A model generated the notes under the pieces. That model was not told the DNA's origin, did no database searches, and saw only the letters and a list, made by a program, of their open reading frames with translations. Below, piece by piece: positions 1-10,025 of a DNA stretch of 64,000 bases (positions are counted from its first letter, which is position 1; every line of letters begins with the position of its first letter). The stretch is from positions 1,302,001 to 1,366,000 of the forward strand of contig NZ_CP117029.1 of assembly GCF_028551255.1 (NCBI RefSeq), read 5' to 3'. The translations under genes were made by a program, and so were the position numbers. Source of the stretch: Vibrio tubiashii (lineage in GTDB: Bacteria; Pseudomonadota; Gammaproteobacteria; Enterobacterales; Vibrionaceae).

Positions 1-790
1 TATTGAAGCGGTTGATGGCGAAGATAAGCTCGGCCAACCTATGATTCATTTTACCTCGATCAAAGAGTGGGGAACCATAGATGCCATGGTGTTGCCTTAC
101 TTTAGAGAGCGCACTTTTTCGGGTAAGGATGGTCGATTACGTCCTACGTTGCCGGTATCTAAAGACGCCATCTATGAATCCTCACGGGAAGAAAAACATG
201 TCGATTTTGCGCTGAGATATTCGCAGATGTACGGTGATTGGGATGTCGGATTGAGCTATTTCCAGGGTACTAATCGTGATCCCTACTTTCGTTTGGCTGG
301 TGGTGAAGTGAAGCCATACTATGCACAGGCGAAACAGTTTGGTCTCGATGTACAAGGTATTGTCGGCGATTGGCTGTGGAAACTTGAAACTATCTACCGA
401 GACAGTTTCGATCACCATACGGGGCTCGTGTCCGGCTTTGAATACACCATTGTTGGCGTGTTTGATACGGTTTGGGATCTTGGTTTGATTGCTGAGTATC
501 TCTACGATAGCCGCGGCAATAATGCTCAAACCATCGGACAAAACGACATTTTTGCAGGAACGCGTCTTGCGCTCAATGACGAAGACAGCACTGAGATTCT
601 GTTGGGCGTCACCCAAGATCTCGATAACAGTGATGTCTACAGCGCGAAGTTGGAAGCTTCAAGTCGACTCACCAATCACTTATCTTGGACTATTGATGCC
701 TGGTTGTTTGAAAACGAAACACCAAGCGACTTGCTTTACTTTGCTCGTAAAGATGATTTTATAGAGCTGTCGCTGGAATACTATTTTTAA
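1..790 (+). CDS. Outer-membrane-like beta-barrel protein, C-terminal part
   Basis: The reading frame is open from the first bases of the window, so the true start lies upstream and only about 262 C-terminal residues are visible. The visible part alternates short hydrophobic/aromatic stretches with polar turns and ends in Tyr-Tyr-Phe. A terminal aromatic residue is typical of Gram-negative outer-membrane beta-barrel proteins recognised by the BAM machinery. No specific family is recognised; function is unknown. A Rho-independent terminator follows 50 bases after the stop, so this is the end of a transcription unit. Confidence 0.7.
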   Translation, partial: IEAVDGEDKLGQPMIHFTSIKEWGTIDAMVLPYFRERTFSGKDGRLRPTLPVSKDAIYESSREEKHVDFALRYSQMYGDWDVGLSYFQGTNRDPYFRLAGGEVKPYYAQAKQFGLDVQGIVGDWLWKLETIYRDSFDHHTGLVSGFEYTIVGVFDTVWDLGLIAEYLYDSRGNNAQTIGQNDIFAGTRLALNDEDSTEILLGVTQDLDNSDVYSAKLEASSRLTNHLSWTIDAWLFENETPSDLLYFARKDDFIELSLEYYF

Positions 791-838
791 AGTGATCAGA
801 TTCACTGTTTTTAATAGTGATCTCGATTCCAATAATAA

Positions 839-862
839 GGGGGCTGATCTAGCTCCCTTTTT
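839..862 (+). terminator. Rho-independent terminator after the barrel protein
   Basis: A 7-bp GC-rich stem (GGGGGCT with AGCTCCC, one G-U pair) encloses a 5-base loop and is followed by five T residues. It lies between the barrel protein and the diguanylate cyclase, separating the two transcription units. Confidence 0.8.
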
Positions 863-977
863 GCATTTTTTCTCCTTATCGTGCAAATAAATCCGTGTAG
901 ACTCATTATTAATATGGATATTATAAATGTTTCTCTCACTGTGATAGAGCAGTGTATTGGGCTAAGGAAAGAGACAA

Positions 978-2120
978 ATGAAGTCATTCGAGTGGGATAA
1001 ATGCTACGAAACAGGTCTTGATGACGTTGATGAACAGCATCAATACCTCGTTGAGGTGATCAATCGCTACGGAGATTTAATCGCGCAAAATAGCATTTCC
1101 CTCCAAGATATTAGAATGGCTCTGTTTGAGCTTTCTCGATACGCTGAGTTTCACTTCAAGGAAGAAGAAAATCTAATGCGAAGCGTTGGTGTTTACGATA
1201 AACACATCGAAGAGCACATTAAAGCGCATCGAGCCTTTATGGCTGACATCATCAGCATGCAATCTTTTATCAGTGAAGATAATAAGAAAACGTCGGAACA
1301 CCTACTTAACTTTCTTATCCACTGGCTGGCCTATCATATTTTGGGCATCGACCAGAATATGTCCCGTCAAGTCAAACAAATCGAGTCAGGTACTGACCCT
1401 AAGGTCGCATGGGAAAACGAAGAGAAGCAGCAAGACAGTTCCACTGAGCCCCTACTTAAAGCGCTCAATGGCCTATTCGAACAGGTGTCAGAGCGAAACA
1501 AAGCGCTGCTAGAGCTTAACCAGCATCTTGAAGACAAAGTGGAAGAAAGAACTAAGCAGCTCTCTAAAGTGAATAAACAGCTAGAAGAGCTATCTCTAAC
1601 CGATTCATTGACTAAGCTACCCAACAGACGCTGTGCAATCCGCAAACTTAAAGCCTATTGGCAAGAGTCGACCCACAATAACGAACCGCTCGCTTGTATC
1701 ATGATTGATGTCGATTACTTTAAGCAAGTCAATGACAGTGCCGGCCATGATGCGGGAGACAGGCTGCTAACAGAGCTTTCTCAGACGCTTGCAGACTCTT
1801 TCAGAAGTGATGACTTAGTTTGCCGACTAGGGGGCGATGAGTTTTTTGTTATATGCCCAAACACCGACGCACAAGGCGGCGTTCATATTGCAGAGCTGAC
1901 TCGTCATAAGGTGAATCAAATGCTTGTCCCTGTGGGAGAGAGCGTATGGCGAGGCAGTATTAGTGTTGGGGTAGCCCAGCGCACAGATGCGATGATCGAC
2001 TACAACGATTTGATAAAAGCAGCAGACGAAGCGGTTTACCAATCTAAATCTGAAGGTCGGAATAAAGTTAACGCCGCCCATTCAGAGCTTTTACAGCCTA
2101 ATTATCAAAGTGCATTTTAA
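978..2120 (+). CDS. Bacteriohemerythrin-GGDEF diguanylate cyclase
   Basis: The protein has 380 residues. Residues 1-130 form a bacteriohemerythrin domain with the di-iron ligand pattern: H21, H59xxxE63, H80xxxH84 and H120 followed by D125. A coiled-coil linker (about 160-205) leads to a GGDEF domain with an intact GGDEF signature at 285-289. An RxxD product-inhibition site (276-279) sits five residues upstream. By family knowledge, O2 or redox state at the di-iron centre controls c-di-GMP synthesis; V. cholerae has such a protein (VC1216, from memory) near pheS, matching this neighbourhood. It is soluble and cytoplasmic. The 3' end overlaps the convergent LysR gene by 23 bp. Confidence 0.93.
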   Translation: MKSFEWDKCYETGLDDVDEQHQYLVEVINRYGDLIAQNSISLQDIRMALFELSRYAEFHFKEEENLMRSVGVYDKHIEEHIKAHRAFMADIISMQSFISEDNKKTSEHLLNFLIHWLAYHILGIDQNMSRQVKQIESGTDPKVAWENEEKQQDSSTEPLLKALNGLFEQVSERNKALLELNQHLEDKVEERTKQLSKVNKQLEELSLTDSLTKLPNRRCAIRKLKAYWQESTHNNEPLACIMIDVDYFKQVNDSAGHDAGDRLLTELSQTLADSFRSDDLVCRLGGDEFFVICPNTDAQGGVHIAELTRHKVNQMLVPVGESVWRGSISVGVAQRTDAMIDYNDLIKAADEAVYQSKSEGRNKVNAAHSELLQPNYQSAF

Positions 2121-2994
2121 TTAAGCGAAAGCACTGTTGTCGAAACCACCTGTGCGCGGGATCCTTATGATGTTTCTCGTGCCACAACAAATAATAATGG
2201 TGCTCTGGAAGTTGAAAGGGCAGCGCCACTGTTTGCAACCCATACTGTTGGCACAACGCTGCTGCAATATGGCTCGGGACAGTCATGATATTGCTACTCA
2301 CTTCCAGAAGCTGAGCAGCACTCTGTAAATCAGGCATTACCGCAAAGATGACTCTTTGGTGTTCGCGTTTCTTAAACACGCCATCCACCTCGCGGGTCTT
2401 GTCACCTAATCCACTCACTTGAATATGTTTCGCTACAAAATACTCATGCAAAGATATCGTGTTACTTTGTCCTAAGCTCTGCTTTGACCCGATTACAACA
2501 TAATGGTCACTGGCGATACGTTTGCCATGAATATGATTGGGAACATCAACCGCCATTGTGGCTACGACATCAAGAGAGCTAGTGGCAAGCGCTTCTAGCT
2601 GTCCGTTGTCGATAATCGAACCTAGAATAGAAGCGTTCGGACAGTCTGTCGTGACGAGCTTTGCGATCTCGGGGAGCGCAGCGCCTGAGACAAACGAGTC
2701 AAACCCAATGTGAAAGCGCCGTTCAATGTCTTCGAGCTTAAAATCAGAATGTTGATAAAGCGCGTCCATCTGTTTCAGTAGGTTAGGCAAGGTCTGTTTT
2801 AGCTCTTGCGCTCTATTGGTTAACACAAACTCCTTTCCGTCTCGAACTAAAATGGGATCGCCAAAAGCATCTCGTATTTGACCGAGTGTTCGACTCATTG
2901 CCGGTTGAGTCACATTCAGCTTTTTAGCCGCTTCCGTAAGGCTCTGTGTTTGAAGCAGTGCATTTAAAGCGGGCAGGAGTTTGTAGTTATTCAT
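2098..2994 (-). CDS. LysR-family transcriptional regulator
   Basis: This is a LysR-type regulator of about 298 residues. The N-terminal winged helix-turn-helix is clear, with recognition segment around residues 17-36 (SLTEAAKKLNVTQPAMSRTL), followed by a periplasmic-binding-like effector domain. I chose the ATG at 2994 rather than the TTG one codon upstream. It lies only a few bases after the GNAT gene stop on the same strand, so both are probably co-transcribed. The effector is unknown. The 3' end overlaps the diguanylate cyclase on the opposite strand. Confidence 0.88.
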   Translation of the reverse strand: MNNYKLLPALNALLQTQSLTEAAKKLNVTQPAMSRTLGQIRDAFGDPILVRDGKEFVLTNRAQELKQTLPNLLKQMDALYQHSDFKLEDIERRFHIGFDSFVSGAALPEIAKLVTTDCPNASILGSIIDNGQLEALATSSLDVVATMAVDVPNHIHGKRIASDHYVVIGSKQSLGQSNTISLHEYFVAKHIQVSGLGDKTREVDGVFKKREHQRVIFAVMPDLQSAAQLLEVSSNIMTVPSHIAAALCQQYGLQTVALPFQLPEHHYYLLWHEKHHKDPAHRWFRQQCFRLIKMHFDN

Positions 2995-2997
2995 CAA

Positions 2998-3480
2998 TTA
3001 CAGCTCTTTTAGCATCCAGACATCGCAACTGTTGTGCTCAGTGCCTTCCAGTGGTTGGGATAAGTGCTCAAACCCAAACGTTTCATACATTCGCACCGCA
3101 GCATTCATATTGGATAAGGTGTCGAGATAGCAAGATTCGAACCCTTGTTCACGAGCGAAGTCGAGACAAGCAGAAACTAGTTTTCTGCCCAAACCGAGCC
3201 CTCTGCTATCCGGTAGAAGGAACAGCTTCTTTAGCTCGCAGACTTTGTCACTACTTGAAAATGGGGCGAGTCCGCATCCGCCGACAATTTTTCCGTCTAG
3301 TTTAGCGACAAGATAGAGTGACTTATTCTCAAGGGTATAGTGCTGGCTCATGTTGCTCACTTCGGCATCTGAAGGACCATAACCCTCACCAACAGCGCCA
3401 AATTCTGCGCCAACCTTCTGAATAATTTCGCATATTGCTTGGTCGTGCTCAGGAAGAACAGGAGTGATTGTTAGATTCAT
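2998..3480 (-). CDS. GNAT-family N-acetyltransferase
   Basis: This is a 160-residue GNAT acetyltransferase. The acetyl-CoA pyrophosphate-binding loop is visible as R-G-L-G-L-G at residues 93-98 after a beta-strand ending FLLPDS. A C-terminal segment NMNAAVRMYETFGFE is typical of the family's last helix and strand. It probably acetylates an amine of a small molecule; the substrate cannot be told. It is the first gene of a minus-strand pair with the LysR gene, which may control it. Confidence 0.88.
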   Translation of the reverse strand: MNLTITPVLPEHDQAICEIIQKVGAEFGAVGEGYGPSDAEVSNMSQHYTLENKSLYLVAKLDGKIVGGCGLAPFSSSDKVCELKKLFLLPDSRGLGLGRKLVSACLDFAREQGFESCYLDTLSNMNAAVRMYETFGFEHLSQPLEGTEHNSCDVWMLKEL

Positions 3481-3500
3481 GTTTACCTCAATTGCTTTTT

Positions 3501-3663
3501 ATACCAATCAGAATAAATATCTGGTCATTCTTGCTGGTTAAAATCGCTGATAGCTGCGTTATAGATTTCGTAGGTAGGTCAACTAGCTAGCTTCAATCTA
3601 TGCCTTGCTTTAAGCGATTTTTCCTGCGCAAATATCTGAGCACCTATTTATCCCGATTGGTAT
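3501..3663. repeat. MITE-like interspersed palindromic repeat, 163 bp
   Basis: The segment begins ATACCAATCAGAATAAATA and ends with a near-perfect inverted copy (TATTTATCCCGATTGGTAT). Internal segments also pair: AAAATCGCT at the left with AGCGATTTT at the right, and ATAGATT with AATCTAT. The whole element can fold into one long imperfect hairpin. It has no coding capacity and sits between the GNAT gene and the pheS promoter. This structure fits a non-autonomous miniature element; repeats with ATACCAATC ends are, from memory, common in Vibrionaceae. Confidence 0.75.
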
Positions 3664-3692
3664 TAACTTTGTTGAAAGCCAATCTATCGCCA

Positions 3693-3722
3693 TTGATGAA
3701 TAAGTAAAAATTATTTTATATT
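3693..3722 (+). promoter_or_regulatory. Candidate sigma-70 promoter of pheST
   Basis: TTGATG at 3693 and TATATT at 3717 are separated by 18 bases and precede pheS by about 210 bases. The long leader between promoter and gene leaves room for control. It contains a 67-codon frame (3723-3926) with a Phe/Tyr-rich stretch just before pheS. Promoter elements are a visual match only. Confidence 0.4.
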
Positions 3723-3816
3723 ATGTTAAGAATAACAAAAAATGATGTCTTTGCGGCAAGTATCAAAGTGGTTAGCCAATTTAGATGCTTGATAAGTGTC
3801 CAACAGGCGATTCTAA

Positions 3817-4917
<1,101 letters not shown>

Positions 4918-4935
4918 TCCAGGGGATACATCACT

Positions 4936-7341
4936 ATGAAATTTAGCGAATCTTGGCTTCGTGAGTGGGTAAACCCTGCGGTATCGACTGACGAACTTAC
5001 ACACCAAATCACAATGGCGGGTCTAGAAGTAGACGACGTACTACCTGTTGCTGGTTCTTTCACTGGCGTTAAAGTAGGTAAAGTGGTTGAGTGTGGTCAA
5101 CACCCAGACGCTGACAAACTACGTGTAACTAAAGTAGATGTTGGCGCTGAAGAACTTCTAGACATCGTTTGTGGAGCATCTAACTGTCGCCTAGGTATCA
5201 AAGTTGCGGTTGCGACTGTTGGTGCTGTACTACCAGGCGATTTCAAAATCAAAAAAGCAAAACTACGTGGTCAACCATCACACGGCATGCTGTGTTCATT
5301 CTCTGAGCTAGGCATCGACGTAGAATCTGATGGCATCATGGAACTAGCAGAAGACGCAGCAATCGGTACTGATTTCCGCGAATTCCTAGGTCTTGACGAC
5401 GTAACAGTAGACGTAGACCTAACAGCTAACCGCGCTGACTGTTTCAGCATTCGTGGTATGGCGCGTGAAGTTGGCGTTCTAAACCGTGCTGACGTAACTG
5501 AGCCTGCAGTTAACCCTGTTGCTCCAGCGATTGATGACACAGTTTCTATCGAAGTGAAAGCGACAGCAGCATGTCCACGTTACCTTGGCCGTGTGGTTAA
5601 GAACGTAAACGTTCAAGCTGAAACACCACTATGGATGCAAGAGAAGCTGCGCCGCTGTGGTATTCGTTCTATCGATCCAGTAGTAGACATCACTAACTTT
5701 GTTCTTCTAGAGCAAGGCCAGCCAATGCACGCATTTGATCTTGCTAAGATTGAAGGTGGCATCGTAGTACGTATGGCAGAGCAGGGCGAGAAGCTAACTC
5801 TACTAGACGGTAACGAAGCTGAGCTAAACGCAGATACTCTAGTTGTCGCAGACCATAACAAAGCCCTTGCTATTGCAGGTATTTTTGGTGGTGAAGAGTC
5901 TGGCGTAACCACTGAGACTAAAGACGTGCTACTTGAGTGTGCGTTCTTCGCACCAGACCACATCCGTGGCCGCGCACGTAGCTACGGTCTACACACAGAT
6001 TCTTCAATGCGTTTTGAGCGTGGTGTCGATTTCGCACTACAAACCAGCGCAATGGAGCGTGCAACAGAACTTCTAGTTGAGATCTGTGGCGGTGAAGTAG
6101 CACCTGTTGTTGCAGTAGAGTCAGAAGCTGACCTACCAAAAGCAAACACAGTATCACTACGTCGCACTAAGCTAGACAGCCTACTAGGTCACCACATTGC
6201 AGACAGCGATGTTGTTGAGATCCTAGAGCGTCTTGGCCTAACTGTAGAGACTACAGACGCAGGTTGGACGGCAACAGCACCGACATGGCGTTTTGATATC
6301 GCAATCGAGCAAGACCTAATTGAAGAAGTAGGTCGTATCTACGGTTACGATAACATTCCTAACCAAAACCCAGCGGCAGCACTTAAGATGCACGTCCACG
6401 TTGAAGCGAACATTCCGCTAAAACGCGTTCGTAACCTACTTGTTGACCGTGGTTACCAAGAAGCGATCACTTACAGTTTCGTTGAGCCAGAGCAGCAAAA
6501 GCTTGTTGTTCCTGGTGTTGAGCCGCTAATCCTGCCATTCCCAATCTCTGCGGATATGTCAGCAATGCGTCTAGGCCTAATCCAAGGTCTACTAAACACT
6601 GTGGTTCACAACCAGAAACGTCAACAGCCACGCGTTCGTCTATTCGAATACGGCCTACGTTTCATCCCATGCGAGTCTGCTGAAAACGGTATGCGCCAAG
6701 AGCCTATGCTTGCAGGTGTTATCGCAGGCACTCGCAGCGAAGAGCACTGGGACATCGAAACTAACACAGTTGATTTCTTTGACCTGAAAGGCGATCTAGA
6801 AGCGGTTCTTGAGCTAACAGCTAACGAAGCAGCTTACTCTTTCGCAGCGCTTTCTGCAGAAGATAAAGCCGCGAACCCAGCGCTTCACCCAGGTCAATCT
6901 GCAGCTATTATCGTTGATGGCAAGCAAGTTGGTGTGATTGGTACGGTTCACCCAGAACTAGAGCGTAAGTTTGGTCTAAACGGCCGTACTATCGTATTCG
7001 AAGTGGAATGGTCTGCAATCAGCACTAAAGTGATCCCTGAAGCAGTTCAGCTTTCTAAGTTCCCATCAAACCGTCGTGACATCGCGGTAGTTGTTGACGA
7101 AGCAGTCGCTTCTGGCGACATCGTTGCAGCGTGTCTAGAGCAAGGTGGTGAGTTCCTGAAAGATGCGAAACTATTCGACGTTTACGTTGGTAAAGGCGTT
7201 GAAGAAGGTAAGAAGAGCCTAGCAATCGCGCTAACACTACAATCTGTAGAGCGTACGCTTGAAGATGCAGACATCGCTGGCGCGGTTGACGCTATCGTAG
7301 CTCACGTATCTGAGAAGTTCGGCGCGTCACTGCGTGACTAA
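4936..7341 (+). CDS. pheT: Phenylalanyl-tRNA synthetase beta subunit
   Basis: PheT is the large beta subunit of the synthetase and carries tRNA-binding and editing functions. The 801 residues fit the bacterial family. Visible domains are the N-terminal EMAP/OB-fold tRNA-binding domain (about 40-150, with the HPDADKLRV segment), the B3/B4 editing region, the B5 domain (about 400-475) and the C-terminal FDX-ACB anticodon-binding domain (about 705-800). It ends at a strong terminator rather than continuing into ihfA, which follows pheT in E. coli. A degraded second copy of its 3' end lies at 11915-12014. Confidence 0.97.
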   Translation: MKFSESWLREWVNPAVSTDELTHQITMAGLEVDDVLPVAGSFTGVKVGKVVECGQHPDADKLRVTKVDVGAEELLDIVCGASNCRLGIKVAVATVGAVLPGDFKIKKAKLRGQPSHGMLCSFSELGIDVESDGIMELAEDAAIGTDFREFLGLDDVTVDVDLTANRADCFSIRGMAREVGVLNRADVTEPAVNPVAPAIDDTVSIEVKATAACPRYLGRVVKNVNVQAETPLWMQEKLRRCGIRSIDPVVDITNFVLLEQGQPMHAFDLAKIEGGIVVRMAEQGEKLTLLDGNEAELNADTLVVADHNKALAIAGIFGGEESGVTTETKDVLLECAFFAPDHIRGRARSYGLHTDSSMRFERGVDFALQTSAMERATELLVEICGGEVAPVVAVESEADLPKANTVSLRRTKLDSLLGHHIADSDVVEILERLGLTVETTDAGWTATAPTWRFDIAIEQDLIEEVGRIYGYDNIPNQNPAAALKMHVHVEANIPLKRVRNLLVDRGYQEAITYSFVEPEQQKLVVPGVEPLILPFPISADMSAMRLGLIQGLLNTVVHNQKRQQPRVRLFEYGLRFIPCESAENGMRQEPMLAGVIAGTRSEEHWDIETNTVDFFDLKGDLEAVLELTANEAAYSFAALSAEDKAANPALHPGQSAAIIVDGKQVGVIGTVHPELERKFGLNGRTIVFEVEWSAISTKVIPEAVQLSKFPSNRRDIAVVVDEAVASGDIVAACLEQGGEFLKDAKLFDVYVGKGVEEGKKSLAIALTLQSVERTLEDADIAGAVDAIVAHVSEKFGASLRD

Positions 7342-7365
7342 TCACTTCTGATTAGATAGAAAACC

Positions 7366-7395
7366 AAAGGCCTCGCAATTGCGAGGCCTTTTTGT
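7366..7395 (+). terminator. pheT terminator (copy 1 of the direct repeat)
   Basis: A 13-bp perfect inverted repeat (AAAGGCCTCGCAA and its complement) is followed by a T run, a strong Rho-independent terminator for pheST. The same sequence, with upstream AAAACC included and one base changed, recurs at 9935-9965. The two-gene cassette between 7.4 and 9.9 kb is therefore bracketed by direct repeats. Confidence 0.9.
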
Positions 7396-7677
7396 TTGGG
7401 GCGATTAAGAAGTCGGGTGTTAACTCATTAGTGGACAAAGATGAGTCAGTTACTTAGCCAAGTTGCATTAGATGAGGTATTGCAAACCTTGTTGCTCTCT
7501 AAAACTAACGGTTTTCGCTTAACTAAAGGTTGATTGTTCTCAAAGCAATATTTAGGGCACCTAATTTCCTTGATCTGAGTTACACATGATACTCACCAAT
7601 CTGCACATCTATATTTACAGTGCATTGTAAGAAAATGATACAATTCCTCATCTTACATATATTGATAGGGTGACAGA
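7392..7677 (+). promoter_or_regulatory. AT-rich upstream region of the membrane cassette
   Basis: This is noncoding sequence between the pheT terminator and the first cassette gene. A possible promoter is TTTACA near 7612 with TACAAT near 7639, but the spacing is about 19 bases, which is wide. TAGGG lies 7 bases before the GTG start at 7678. I see no other gene or repeat in it. Confidence 0.35.
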
Positions 7678-8553
7678 GTGCCAGAGTGGATTCTAAAGCT
7701 TGTAACAGCAGTAACTTCGGTTAAGACAGCCTTAAAGCTATTTGTGTTTGTGCTGCTTCTAGTATTCTTTTGGAGCTTCACAAGTGCTTTCATGGCTTCG
7801 AAGAGGCTACCAAATGAATACATCCCCTACATACTTATGCTGACCGCTTACAGCCTTTCCCACTTATCCATAGAGCTTTTGTATTGGCTGAAATCTTGGA
7901 ACAAGCGTAGACAAGACAAAAATGAAGAGTCACTTCAACAAAAGCAAGCACTAGAGGCTGCAAGGAAAGAGGTAAAGTCTAAGGTATCGGCATTTAGACG
8001 AGAAGTTGAATCAACGCTACCTCACCTCGATAGAACAGAGTTTTCACTATTAAAAAGAATGCTATCCGAAAGCGTATCTTTAGAGCGAAATAGAGACCCT
8101 GCTCTTCACTTTCATAACATTGGTTACATCAGAGCCATAGGGCGCAAGAGCTTCTCTGAAAACGTCTACGAGTTGCATCCAATTGTTCGAGATTGTTTAA
8201 CGAACTACCTCGCAGAAGAACGTAAAAAGACCTTGATAGCCTTTTCTAACGACTTAAAAGATGAAGAAAAAGAGTTTTTGCGAATCTTCTTTGAACAGGA
8301 AATCCCTTTTGGAGTACCAGAGCAAGAAGAGAAGATGCCTTCTAACGTGTTTAACGCAAAATACAATATGGTGAGGAGTGAAATTATCACCGAAGAAGGT
8401 TACTCGTTTACCTTGCCCGAAGATACGAAAGAGAGACTTATCGAAGATAATCACTTTGAAGTGTGCTATCGAAACCTTGCTGAACTGGATGGGCATTACA
8501 TTCTAGCAGTCCAAGCTATAGGTTCAGGAGCTATAGGTTCAATGAGAAGGTAG
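7678..8553 (+). CDS. SieB-like two-TM membrane protein of unknown function
   Basis: The protein has 291 residues and starts at a GTG preceded by TAGGG. Two hydrophobic helices lie at about 17-38 and 49-71. A charged, probably coiled-coil stretch (about 75-120) and a soluble cytoplasmic domain follow. The layout resembles superinfection-exclusion protein B (SieB), an inner-membrane phage-exclusion protein of lambda and P22. This resemblance is my recognition, not a search result. The second cassette gene follows after 5 bases, so the two are translationally linked. Codon use is more AT-rich than in pheT, which suggests acquired DNA. A role in phage defence is inferred. Confidence 0.6.
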   Translation: MPEWILKLVTAVTSVKTALKLFVFVLLLVFFWSFTSAFMASKRLPNEYIPYILMLTAYSLSHLSIELLYWLKSWNKRRQDKNEESLQQKQALEAARKEVKSKVSAFRREVESTLPHLDRTEFSLLKRMLSESVSLERNRDPALHFHNIGYIRAIGRKSFSENVYELHPIVRDCLTNYLAEERKKTLIAFSNDLKDEEKEFLRIFFEQEIPFGVPEQEEKMPSNVFNAKYNMVRSEIITEEGYSFTLPEDTKERLIEDNHFEVCYRNLAELDGHYILAVQAIGSGAIGSMRR

Positions 8554-8558
8554 AACCA

Positions 8559-9800
8559 ATGTCAGATAACAAAAAACTATCTCAAACAAAGCTATTCAAA
8601 GCAGCAATAGGAGTACCGATTTTAGGCTCATTTGCATTGGGTTACGTGCTCCACACCTATGAAGATGCACCCAAGCTACTAGCTGACTTCTGGACGACCT
8701 TCAAAATACCTATGACTATCGCCTCTTTGAGCATTCCTTTAGTTGCTTGGGTTACTGCTAACCACCGTTCAGAGCAGACTATGAAGGGTTTAGAGCTACA
8801 AAAGGACAAGCGTCTTTATGAAATGTATTACGAGCAACAAAAGCATTTTGAAAAAGTCATGGGAAGACGGGTAAAGAATGCGAAGTTCAAGTATATAACA
8901 GAGGAAGATTTACCTGTAATTTTCTCAGAATTGTACGAGTTCAACCGCATTCAAGAAAAAGGCGAAGTCACCTTAAAGCCGACTGCTGTAGCGGAAGTGA
9001 ATAGGTTTGTTATTCAGACAGGTGAAATCCTTTATAGCTTTTACGAGCATTTCTCGGAGCACAAAGAAAAGAACCCCGACCAAAAACGAGCTCTAGATGG
9101 TTTCATTCACCAGTTGTATACACATCTCCAAAACAACCTGCATAAGCTTAGTGATGACATAGGGGTTAGGTTCATAGACTTGTCAGATTCTAGTGTAGAG
9201 ATATTCAGCAGAGCCTATTCAGAAGTCATTCATCTAGCGTATTACATGGGTGACGACTTTAAAGAGGTATGGGATGTGTCACCAGAAGAAGATGGAAATT
9301 CTAGAGACCAGAACATATTAAATACCTTTAGTGCTATCGAAGAGGTTATACGTGGTCATATGGGTGTAGTTGGTGAGGCAAGCTTTAGCAACCTAGAACA
9401 TGACGTAGCATCTAGAGAAGTCATCAAGATGGCTAATGCGTCACCTTTACAGAACCTAGTAAAAAATTCGTGTCAGAAGTTATTGGAAGACCTAACCAAT
9501 CGCTTTGAATTTGAAGATATAGCCGTAATTGAAGGTAAATACGAAAAATTCCAGTTCCCTACGAGGGAAGAACTACCAACACTTGAACTATGGTTCGATG
9601 AAATCTCAGATAGTGAGGGTGATTTAGTGCTAACTACCCCAGACAGCGAGCATAGAGCTAGATTCACTATCCTAGATGAAAAGGTTGAAGTTGATGGAAA
9701 AGAACAGACTAAATACACCATTGATGACGACATGGGTGAGAAGTTCATAAAGCTATCTTTACAATCTCTTAGTTCTGTTTTTTGTAGTTCGGCAGACTAA
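8559..9800 (+). CDS. Two-TM membrane protein of unknown function, cassette partner
   Basis: The protein has 413 residues, with GAAGG before the ATG. Two hydrophobic helices lie near the N-terminus (about 13-32 and 48-67). A charged amphipathic stretch begins NHRSEQTMKGLELQKDKR, and a large acidic soluble domain of about 330 residues with no motif I recognise follows. Membrane-anchored proteins of this shape occur beside phage-exclusion and abortive-infection genes, but I cannot assign a family. It is certainly co-transcribed with the SieB-like gene. The pair lies alone between two copies of the pheT terminator, which argues that it moves as one functional unit. Confidence 0.6.
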   Translation: MSDNKKLSQTKLFKAAIGVPILGSFALGYVLHTYEDAPKLLADFWTTFKIPMTIASLSIPLVAWVTANHRSEQTMKGLELQKDKRLYEMYYEQQKHFEKVMGRRVKNAKFKYITEEDLPVIFSELYEFNRIQEKGEVTLKPTAVAEVNRFVIQTGEILYSFYEHFSEHKEKNPDQKRALDGFIHQLYTHLQNNLHKLSDDIGVRFIDLSDSSVEIFSRAYSEVIHLAYYMGDDFKEVWDVSPEEDGNSRDQNILNTFSAIEEVIRGHMGVVGEASFSNLEHDVASREVIKMANASPLQNLVKNSCQKLLEDLTNRFEFEDIAVIEGKYEKFQFPTREELPTLELWFDEISDSEGDLVLTTPDSEHRARFTILDEKVEVDGKEQTKYTIDDDMGEKFIKLSLQSLSSVFCSSAD

Positions 9801-9934
9801 CTTTGACAAAACCTACAAACTTGTAGATGTTCTAGGGTTAGAAAAAGTAAGTTATTGCACCACTTTATCTGCACTATTAATAGATTTAACTAAAACGCTT
9901 TGGGGCAAAAATGAGTTGGCTGGTCATCACCTCA

Positions 9935-9970
9935 AAAACCAAAGGCCTCGCAATGGCGAGGCCTTAGTTT
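9935..9970 (+). terminator. Second copy of the pheT terminator (direct repeat)
   Basis: Positions 9935-9965 match 7360-7390 at 30 of 31 bases, including AAAACC outside the hairpin. The change is in the loop-proximal base. The stem pairs GGCCTCGC with GCGAGGCC and is followed by a T-rich run. It can terminate the two-gene cassette. Together with the first copy it forms a direct repeat about 2.57 kb apart. Confidence 0.85.
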
Positions 9971-10025
9971 TTACAGATATAACCGAGAGGTTAAATACCC
10001 ATTGGCTTCAACTCGCGTCTAACGA

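Noticed and set aside
182..616. 144-residue minus-strand frame inside the barrel protein
   Set aside because: It is a shadow of the plus-strand coding frame with no ribosome binding site and no recognisable domain.
5613..6167. Several minus-strand frames of 60-116 residues within pheT
   Set aside because: They arise from codon bias in the highly expressed pheT gene; none has a start signal or family resemblance.
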